A stretch of 64,000 bases of DNA. Source: Epiperipatus broadwayi (taxonomy: Eukaryota > Onychophora > Udeonychophora > Euonychophora > Peripatidae). The notes under the pieces were generated by a model. The model was not told the origin of the DNA. It ran no database searches and saw nothing but the letters and a program-made list of their open reading frames with translations. Position numbers and translations under genes: made by a program. This document shows positions 56,205 to 64,000 of this stretch, in pieces; position 1 is the first letter of the stretch; every line of letters begins with the position of its first letter. The stretch lies in the NCBI GenBank assembly GCA_028023455.1, contig JAQFVV010012405.1, positions 8,043,291 to 8,107,290 on the forward strand, read 5' to 3'.

Positions 56205-56575
56205 TGAATATTAATAATTGTTATTAGTCATTAATTAGACTAGGGATTATCTAATAATGAATAATATTTCTGTAATGCAATTTTTACTATACCACTCTCA
56301 TGCAAAGTAAGGACTGGTTTTATCCTCTTTTAACACCTTGTAGAGGGCTGTAATCATAAACATATAACCAAAGATATGTGAAATAGATCTATGATCCCCA
56401 AAATGCACATTTCATGCTGAACCAGCACTCATCAGTTGGCTCATAACAAATTACTAGGATTAATAGATATATCAAATGTGCTACCCTCACAACTTTGACC
56501 TAAATCACTCAATGAAAATATTTTAATAACTTTTATTAGTCATTCATTAGACGGGAGATTATCCAATTATTTATT
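56205..56575 (-). repeat. HH2 repeat copy with intact ribozyme
   Basis: The minus strand from 56534 to 56222 contains one full HH2 monomer (about 313 bp). The block 'ttattagtcatt.attagac' occurs at both edges (56221 and 56533) and marks the tandem period. It includes the hammerhead at 56396-56440 and, after it, 'aaggtgttaaaagaggata' and 'cagaaatattattcatta', which are shared with 28858-29585. Confidence 0.8.
56396..56440 (-). ncRNA. Hammerhead ribozyme, HH2
   Basis: On the minus strand: stem I 5' GCCAA (56440-56436), core CUGAUGA (56435-56429), stem II GUGCU-GGUUC-AGCAU (56428-56414) with four Watson-Crick pairs and an outer G-U, GAAA (56413-56410), and stem III AUGUGCAU with three pairs and a UG loop. 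The cleavage base is U and stem I 3' is UUGGG, pairing in four of five positions. Every core base matches. The cleavage triplet AUU is a weaker but permitted type. Confidence 0.82.
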
Positions 56576-56736
56576 ATAAATGAATATCTTTGTAAATTCT
56601 AGACTAAAATTTTAAAATTACAAATGTAGCTGTTAAATAATTAGGTTTATTCTATCTCATTAGTTAGATAATTTAGATAAGACATATAATCTTTATTTTT
56701 TATATTATAATTTTTAAATTTCCTACCAATTTATAT

Positions 56737-58385
56737 CTGCAATAAGGAAAAAAGATGGAATTATTACTAAAAAGAGGGATGACATTATGAAATTGGTAGA
56801 AGATTTTTATCAAGAATTATATAGTAATAAAGAACAAGTACCTCCTATATCTATTACATCTTCCGAATTGCCCAGAATTTTAAATGAAGAAGTGAGAAAT
56901 GCAATTAAATGTATGAAAAAAGGAAAGGCTCCAGGTAATGATGGAATTATAATTGATATATTAAAAAAAGCAGGTGAAGAAACAGAAAAAATATTAGCAA
57001 AGTTATATACCAAATGTCTAAATGATAAAGATGTACCGGATGATTGGAAGAATGCAGTAATAATATTAATATTTAAAAAAGGTGATAAAGAAGATATTAG
57101 AAATTACAGACCTATCAGCCTTTTATCAGTTTTATATAAAATTTTTACCAAGATAATTACAACTCGTCTACAGAGAACCTTGGATTTTCACCAACCAAGA
57201 GAACAAGCTGGATTTAAAAGTGGTTTTAGTACAGTAGATCATATTCAAGTATTGAGAGAAGTTATAGAAAGGACAAATGAATATGAGTTGTCATTATGTT
57301 TTGGATTTGTAGATTATGAAAAGGCATTTGATTCTATAAACATTTCTTCAGTGATTAAAGCATTGGATCATCAAGGTATAGATCCAGGATATTGTCATAT
57401 TTTAAAGAATATTTATAAAAATGCAACAGCAACAATTAGATTACATAATGATACTGGGAAAGTCAACATTGAGAAAGGTGTAAGACAAGGTGACTCCATA
57501 TCTCCAAAACTTTTTACAGCAGTGCTGCAAGAAGTATTTTGTGGATTAAAATGGGAAACTAAAGGAGTGAAAGTAAATGGAGATTATTTAAGTCATTTAG
57601 ATTTCGCAGATGATGTAGTTGTTTTTGCAAATAATGCTTCCGAGCTGCAGGAAATGTTGCAGGAGTTATCAGATGAAAGTAGGAAAGTAGGACTAAAGAT
57701 AAATGTTAAAAAGACTAAAGTAATGTTTAATCGATTTGCTCCAATTATGAAAATAAAGATTGATTATGATGAATTAGAAGAAGTTAAGAGTTACAAATAC
57801 CTTGGTCAGATTATTAATACAGATGGAAACATAATAGAGGAAATTAATCATAGAATTAAACTTGGTTGGAGTGCTTTTGGTAGAAATAACTTGATATTAA
57901 AAGGAAATATGCCTATGTGTTTGAAAAGAAAGGTTTTTAACAAATGTGTTTTACCAGTTCTTACTTATGGATCTGAGACTTGGACACTTAATAGAAGATC
58001 AATACAGAGACTTCAGACCACTCAAAGAAGTATGGAGAGATGTATGTTGGGAGTAACAAAGAAGAGATCAAAAACGCAATGTATGGGTAAGAAAACAAAC
58101 AGGTGTTACTGACCTCATTGAAAAAATTAAAAGATTGAAGTGGAGTTGGGCTGGACATATTGCTAGAAGAGATGATAATAGATGGACAATTGAAATTTTA
58201 AACTGGATTCCAAGAGATTGTAAAAGACCCAGAAGGAGACCACATGTAAGATGGATGGGTGAAATAAGAAAATGTGTAGGGGTGATGTGGAGAAGAGAAG
58301 CTAAAGCTCGGAGAAGATGGATTAAACTTGGAGAGACCTTCATCCTGCAGTGGATTGATAATGGTTGATAATGATGATGATGATG
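56737..58385 (+). mobile_element. RTE-like LINE, 5'-truncated, near-intact
   Basis: Contains the whole reverse transcriptase and C-terminal region of an RTE-type LINE and ends in the (GAT)n tail at 58363-58385. The open frame extends upstream of the first ATG to about 56737 ([10 protein letters not shown]), so the N-terminal endonuclease was lost by 5' truncation. Only one frameshift is seen. Other copies lie at 17040-17285 and 50821-51300. Confidence 0.93.
56787..58369 (+). pseudogene. RTE reverse transcriptase with one frameshift
   Basis: The first 441-codon block shows G-K-A-P-G-N-D-G (residues 46-53), N-Y-R-P-I-S-L-L (106-113), A-G-F-K-S-G-F-S-T (141-149), F-V-D-Y-E-K-A-F-D (174-182), [10 protein letters not shown] (231-240), F-A-D-D (273-276) and Y-K-Y-L-G. 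All three catalytic Asp residues are kept. At about 58060 an extra A compared with the copy at 50821-51300 shifts the frame. The true C-terminal part continues in the next frame at 58135-58365 (M-K-W-S-W-A-G-H-I to Q-W-I-D-N-G). One indel and few other changes suggest a fairly young insertion. The endonuclease is missing. Confidence 0.9.
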
Positions 58386-58389
58386 AATT

Positions 58390-59030
58390 TTTAAAAATAA
58401 TTGTTTTATAAAATCTTCATTTATTTTGCTGATTAGTGTTATACACAAATATTATTATCGTTACTGATTATGTAATTCGAACCATTAATAAGTCTTTTGT
58501 CTTAATCTTCAGAGTAAACTCATATTATCAAGATTAGTTTTTAGGGATCACATGTTTTTGTATTGCTATTTGGATAATACCAGTAATTCTCATTTTTAAT
58601 TAAAAGTTGGTAAATATAAATTTTATTTTATATTATTTAAAGTTGTATATATTAAGGCTATAACCTTATGACCCTGTGCCTGAATAATGACAGTAGCGAC
58701 CTCTACAAATCTTAACACAAGATTTATTTAAAAGACGAGTGGCTCACTTTAGTTAACTTATGTAATAAATATTTTTTTAACTTTGTACTCTTTTGTTCTC
58801 TGCATTCTAAAATGTATGTGTGTGTGCGAATTCACATGCACACATTTTATTTTGTCTTCTAAATATCAGCAAAATGTTTTATATTACTGTAGTACCCTCA
58901 TAAAATTTACTATATTATTATTATAAAATAAATTTGATGATAACAATTAGAATAGATGACTACGTCCACCATATTTAAAAAAATACAAACCAGCTAATAA
59001 TTTACTATTGATGAATACTAAACATCTAAT
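58390..59030. other. Spacer with short dispersed repeat
   Basis: No gene. It holds the third copy of the short dispersed repeat at 58651-58706, with palindromic AAGGCTATAACCTT at its start and 'gcgacctctaca' at its end. Confidence 0.5.
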
Positions 59031-59165
59031 AAAGATGTATGTGAGAGAGGATACCTGTATCTACTGATGAGTGTTGATTCAGTGTGAAATGCATCTTAGT
59101 GGTCATTTTGTGAGTTTCAAGAATGTGTGGTGGTGTGGAAACTATTAAGAATATTTATACTCTAT
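59031..59165 (+). repeat. HH fragment with degenerate ribozyme
   Basis: 'ctactgatgagtgttgattcagtgtgaaatgcat' shows CUGAUGA, stem II GUGUU-GAUUC-AGUGU (one A-U and four G-U pairs), GAAA and a palindromic AUGCAU stem III, followed by 'cttagtgg'. Stem I pairs poorly. The sequence after it ('cattttgtgagtttc') resembles HH1/HH2 only loosely, so this is an old member or a fourth subfamily. Confidence 0.6.
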
Positions 59166-59521
59166 TGTATAAAATTGGCTTATAATACTTTTAAATTATA
59201 ATAATAAACAGTAATAATATCGAATTTATATAGAAATACCTTTAATTACTTAAAGTATAATCATTACCAATTTACCTTATGTTGACAAAAAAAGTGTCAC
59301 ATGATTTTTCAGCAACTATGTAGTTTAATATTAGCAGATTATCTATTTATTATAGAATCTTCAAATAATCTCTTTAATTTTTCTCATTCTATGAGTTTGT
59401 TTTTCAAATAATATTCTTGGATGATCTGAGTTTAAGGTAAATTTAAAGTTACAAGAATATTCATGACTGAAACAGTATTAGACTGATTATTTGCAGCATT
59501 TTTATATGTTATAAAGTAGAT

Positions 59522-59697
59522 CATCCCAAAGTGGGGTATGCATACCCTTGGGGATACATGAAGAATTTAATGAGGGTACGCGCAGCACTGAACTTTCACT
59601 GACTGCATGCATATATGCAATTTTTTTAACGAGGGGTACTTAGCATTACGAAAGTTATTAAAAAGGTATGCAGGTGTTGAAAGTTTGAGAAACACTG
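59522..59697. mobile_element. Short hAT MITE with 8-bp TSD
   Basis: Flanks AAGTAGAT (59514-59521) and AAGTAGGT (59698-59705) match in 7 of 8 bases. The right end 'aaagtttgagaaacactg' is a typical hAT terminus. The left end 'catcccaaagtgggg' is only loosely its inverse, so the left TIR is decayed. Confidence 0.7.
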
Positions 59698-59705
59698 AAG
59701 TAGGT

Positions 59706-60600
59706 GATGTTCCATATATAATCTGATAAATAATATTACTCTTTTGTTTTTTAAAAATAGCATTTTTAGAAATTATTAATTACATTATTTACATTCATAA
59801 AATGGAACATTCCTCAAATTACTTTTTTAAATAAATTTAAATTAAAAATTATTTTAAAAAGGCATAGATACCCTTAATCTTTTTTTAGTCTTACTTCCAT
59901 TGATGTTGTAAGATTTATTATTGCATTTATGTAATGTATGTGGAATTTGTCTTTTATCATATTCTATATTTATAAGTTCTTAAAAAAATATTTTAAATTT
60001 TTGTCACTTTTGAATTGCACAATCATTCTATTAAAATTTCATTTATGATAATGAAAACTTTTGTAACATTAAATTTAACTCAAATGAAATCACTCAAGAA
60101 TATTATATTAAAAATGATCATAATAATAAAAAAAAGGAGGCAATTCCTACAAATCAATTTAAAGAATGCTAATACTGATCTACACACTTCTTGAAAAATC
60201 ATATATCTGTTTTTTCTGCATAACTTCAGTTATTTATAATTTAAGTAACTGACAATGTTATATTACTAGATTATTACAGTTTATTTTTTATCTTTATTAT
60301 AATAGAAAACTACTACATATAGTATATTTTTAGTGGATAACTTCCTATTTTATATGTATATCAAATAAATATACATGCATAATATTAGAAAAGCAGATTT
60401 ATTTTATATACAAAGTCAAATAACTTTAAATTATATTTTCTATGTCTACCAAAACCATAATGAATAATTACAAATATGTGAAAAATGACATCGAACAAAT
60501 CATTTTCCATTAAATATCTAAAATCTATTTAAAAGACCTCTAATGTTATACTGTAATAATAGGAGAGAATATTTAAACTGGGCAAGAATTTTACAAAAAC
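59706..60600. other. AT-rich spacer
   Basis: No gene or repeat recognised. Confidence 0.4.
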
Positions 60601-60603
60601 CGT

Positions 60604-60945
60604 GGGCTTTGAACATTCCATCATCCGATTTTCAATGAAATGGAAGGCTGAAGAGTTGTGGGTTGGAGTAGTTTGAAGCCTATCCATTAAAGTATGAAGA
60701 TTGGCTACCTTAATATAAAGCTGAGTACTGATTGTATATATGTGTGGAGATGGTAATCTGGACCAAGTAATGAGTGCTGGTTTAGCATGAAATACGTATA
60801 TTGGTGATTATTTATCTTTTCAACATGTGTGTGATCAGGTGGGTCAGCAATATAAGATGGCACTGAGAGTTGTGGGTCATGTGAAAGTCTTGAGTTCAAA
60901 TCCCATGTATATTACATATATAAATGCTGGTGTTATGCCTGTACA
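60604..60945 (+). repeat. HH1 repeat copy E
   Basis: Well-preserved 3' two thirds of the monomer. The ribozyme segment at about 60759-60804 has GUAAUGA in place of CUGAUGA, while stem I ACCAA/UUGGU, stem II and GAAA remain, so the core is broken by two changes. The B-box-like 'gagttcaaatccc' is at 60891-60903. Confidence 0.8.
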
Positions 60946-61399
60946 ATGAATTAAAAACAAAATTGATATATTTTCATCTTTAAATTGATAAAATTACAAT
61001 AAAGATACTAATAATCTTATAAATAGTTCCAAAGTAACAAATCAACCTATATGCATAGTACTAAACAGACATACTTATTATAAATAAAAATTTAACTTTA
61101 AACTATACCTGCCATGTCTTCCAGCACCATGGGGAATATGTATAGCCTTTTTAGGAAGGAGGTCAGAATGTTGCCTAATTGTTAAATAAATGTTATGATA
61201 GAATGTGATTAGTTAGAGATAATAGAGTTAGTTGTATTGGATTTAATGATTATATGTCAATACTTACAAATGAAAGTCTAAGCTTATTACAATGTTACTT
61301 GAAGATTTATGATAACAAAATTTTATTTGAAGTTCATATGTAAGTCTACTACTATTATTTAATAAAATTGTTAAAATTTAAATAAATATTCAAAGTTTA

Positions 61400-62275
61400 T
61401 TTATATTTTTACAAATAAATACCCAATTGTTAATAATATTAGAATACAAGTACAATGTATATACTTAAGCTTGATATACAAATTCCCTTCAATCATCCAT
61501 TCCATCTTATACAACCAACGTATATGGCCACATACAAGTGAAAAAAATAAATGATTTCCAATATACATATTTTGTGTTGAATCAACATTCGTCAGTTGGT
61601 TTGGATCATTACCTTCCACACATGGTGCTGGTTCAGCATGAAATACATATATTGGAGATCACTTATTTTTTTCACATGTATGTGGTCATGTGTGTTGATT
61701 GTTTAAGGTAGAGTGGATCACTGAAGGTAGTTTGAAAGCCTGTGTTTAAATCCCTTCGAATTACATCAAGCTTAAGTATATACATTATATTTATATTCAA
61801 ATATTACAGATTCAGCCTATATTTTTCCCATTCCTCTCCTGTGTATTTAAGTGGACTTAAGATCCTACATATGAGAGGTCAGAATGACATATAAGTGAAC
61901 ATGAGTATGACAGCAAATCAGCAAGGACTTTGAACATTTCATCATCAGATTTTCAATGATATGGATGACAGAAGAGTTGGAAAGTGGAGTAAATTGAAGA
62001 CAGTCCATTAAAGTATAAAGATTTGCTATCTTAATATAAACTCAGCACTGATTGTGTAGTTGTGTGGGAGATGATGATCCAGGCCAACTGATAAATTCTT
62101 ATTAAGCATGGCATACATACTTTAAAAATTGTTTAACTTTTTCACATGTAGGTGGTCATGTATGTCAGTTGTATAAGATATCAGTTGTATAAGATAAAGT
62201 GAATGACCGAAGACAGCTTGAAAATCTATGTTCAAATCCTCACAAATTTTTAGTAATAACTAACAGGTCAAACAA
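61400..62275. repeat. HH1 complex: inverted pair plus tandem unit
   Basis: A minus copy (about 61620 down to 61470) faces a plus copy (61625 to about 61780), and a further plus monomer follows to 62275 with a period of about 486 bp (the 'ttyaaatccy' block recurs at 61745 and 62231). The minus ribozyme has CUGACGA and AAAA, the first plus copy starts inside stem II, and the last has CUGAUAA. All three are probably inactive. The mix of inverted and tandem copies repeats the pattern at 42945-43400 and 35229-36115. Confidence 0.8.
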
Positions 62276-62357
62276 TATTTTGAGTAGTATTAGTCTCTTC
62301 TCATATCCTGACTAGTGATCCTCTACTAAATCGGAAATCTTTCAGCCACTTTGCCCA

Positions 62358-64000
62358 GAGAAACCTGTTAGCCACCTTTCCTTTCCATCCCCTGTCCTAA
62401 GTTTTCCCCATATTCTTCCCTAACCTGCTCCATTCCATTTCCACAACATCATCTTTGTCTACTCTATGACCTTTATATGTAAATCCTCCTTATCTTTTTC
62501 CAAACCCAGCATAAAAAACAAGAACTCTCTCTCAGTATAATCATTTTACTTATACACAACTTCATTATTTATATCTTTTCAGCTGGTAAGCATTTACATT
62601 CAATTAACAGATGCCTAATATTTTCCATGCCTTCCTTACAGAACTTTCAGACTAAATTACCCACACTTCTCCATTTATGTGTATATTCCCTTGTTGCTAA
62701 CAATCCTGTTCAAGTCTTAAGCAGTAAACTACTTTCCTTCCTATTATTGTAAATTAACACATATCCAATATTCTGTTTACTTATATATATATATATATAT
62801 AGACTCTTTATTATCCATACTAGTTCACCATCTTTTCCACCTCCCTTCTTTTATTAATGCATCTATTCTTCTATCCCATTCTTTGTCACTATAACAACAT
62901 GCCACCTTTTGTATAAGTATGATGACATAAAGTCTTTATCCAAATTGTTTGCACACATACTAACCTTTCTCACCCATCTTGATGCCTGTCTTTTACTCAT
63001 AAGACAATTAAATACTATTTTAGCTATTTTCTTACTATCCATGAATTGCAATCTACTGATCATTTTCATTATATTAATTGTATCTCTCATATAAAAACTT
63101 AACCATCCCATTTCCCTTTGAATTGCCTCCTTTTTCATCCATACATCGGCATCTAATGCATATCTTTCCACTTCTCTTTGTCCTTTTTCTAAGAAATCTA
63201 ATATCCCCTTACTAAAACATAATACATCATTACCATAAGATAACCCTGCTACTGCCACTCCCTTCCATACAATTCTTGCTTAAATCATATTTATTATATG
63301 AAAACACAATTTTCTTTATCAGTCCCTTATTCTTTTCTTTGCTTCACTTATTAATTGTTTCTCACATTCATCCAACTAATTTCTCTGATTACTTGAGATG
63401 ATTCCCAAATAATTATACCTGTTCACCACATTTAACTAAATTCTTTTTCTTTTCTTTCCCAGCATTTATTATCATTACTTTTGATTTTTCTTGACTAAAT
63501 TTAATCCTCATTTCTTTACCCACCCCTGTGCACATCTTCAGTATAACTTCCATATCATCCCTACTTTCTGACAACATAAAGATATCATCAGCTAATAAAA
63601 GACCTGATAATATATACACTCTCTTTCCATCTTCCTAGTCTTTCTATTGCTCTCTTCTTTTCTCTCATATATAACAAAAACAAAGTAGGTGACATAAGGC
63701 ATCATTTCCTTAGTCCCACCCATTTTTAACTCTGATTTATATTTCCTTATCAATATATGTATTGTAATTATTTTCATATTTTCATACAATTTCTTAATAA
63801 GATCCACTAAAGTTCCATTCATTTCAAATTTACTAAACTTACCCATAATATATTTCTATTTCCTCTATTATATGCCTTCTCTATATCTATAAAGACCATA
63901 TACAAATGTCTTCTTGTATTTTCCTACTCATATCTATAAGTTGTATGACTACAAATAAACTATCTCCTATATGCCTATCCAATCAAAAATCTATTTGCAT
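62358..64000 (-). mobile_element. Jockey/CR1-like LINE copy 2 (runs off the window)
   Basis: Matches copy 1 from its 3' boundary ('cccagagaaacctgttagcc', 62356) onward. Blocks on the minus strand are 63846-63592 (palm start), 63619-63413 (L-S-G-L-L-L-A-D-D-I-F-M-L, catalytic pair intact) and 63258-62863 (C-terminal region with G-L-S-Y-G-N-D, Q-R-E-V-E-R-Y-A-L and G-W-L-S-F). Frameshifts break it. The 5' part lies beyond 64000. Confidence 0.8.
63413..63619 (-). pseudogene. LINE RT catalytic block of copy 2
   Basis: 68 codons beginning M-Y-I-L-S-G-L-L-L-A-D-D-I-F-M, which gives the catalytic Asp pair missing in copy 1, followed by K-E-M-R-I-K-F-S-Q-E-K-S-K. Flanked by stops and frameshifts. 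Confidence 0.7.

Noticed and set aside
56810-57013. Minus-strand frame within the RTE reverse transcriptase
   Set aside because: Antisense shadow of a well-supported coding frame.
60759-60804. Hammerhead of HH1 copy E
   Set aside because: CUGAUGA is changed to GUAAUGA. Two core changes should abolish activity.

Overview
This is an AT-rich window (roughly 70% A+T by eye) from a metazoan nuclear genome. It has no operons, no bacterial ribosome-binding sites and no long host reading frames. It does contain spliced-gene-style signals, animal retroelement classes (RTE, Penelope-like, jockey/CR1-like and L1/Tx1-like), hAT DNA transposons with 8-bp target-site duplications (TSDs), tRNA-derived SINEs and abundant TA/TG microsatellites. 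The species cannot be read from the sequence. A marine or aquatic invertebrate such as a mollusc would fit, but that is a guess.

Layout. 1-410: fragment of the hammerhead-family-1 repeat (HH1). 1970-2460: hAT deletion derivative. 2636-4445: L1/Tx1-like LINE remnant (minus), abutting an HH1 copy at 4446-4800. 6180-6338: short element of hammerhead family 3 (HH3). 6655-8470: broken Penelope-like element with reverse transcriptase and GIY-YIG domains. 9577-11560: decayed BED-type hAT transposase. 11826-12305: foldback. 12818-13337: hAT MITE. 15890-16150 and 16588-16704: tRNA-like SINEs. 17040-17285: 3' end of an RTE. 17561-18507: MITEs. 18830-21220: jockey/CR1-like LINE (minus), with a second copy at 62358-64000. 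23346-25052: SINEs and the best HH3 copy. 27221-28067: large foldback. 28858-29585: hammerhead-family-2 (HH2) copies. About 29.8-33.5 kb: low-repeat stretch with a possible first exon. 33.5-37.8 kb: SINEs, a tandem HH1 dimer and a complete hAT element. 40.1-43.4 kb: foldback, HH1, HH3 and an inverted HH1 pair. 43.4-50.8 kb: mostly unique AT-rich DNA. 50.8-51.4 and 56.7-58.4 kb: RTE copies. 55.3-56.6 kb: HH3 and HH2. 58.6-62.3 kb: small repeats, a hAT MITE and several HH1 copies.

Main discovery. At least three unrelated repeat families in this window carry a recognisable hammerhead self-cleaving ribozyme: the CUGAUGA core, a short stem II, the GAAA core, a tiny palindromic stem III, and a stem I that closes by base pairing. 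HH1 has a monomer of about 460-490 bp, occurs as tandem and inverted copies, and has a tRNA-like B box near its 3' end. HH2 has a monomer of about 310 bp. HH3 is a 495-bp element with inverted-repeat ends and a 13-bp TSD. The combination of small monomers, tandem or inverted copies and stem III palindromes resembles animal retrozymes and Penelope-associated hammerheads. A Penelope-like element sits in the same window, so mobilisation by such an enzyme is a reasonable inference.

No intact protein-coding host gene is supported. All recognisable proteins are transposon-derived, and most are interrupted. The best host-gene hint is a minus-strand first-exon candidate at about 31312-31411.
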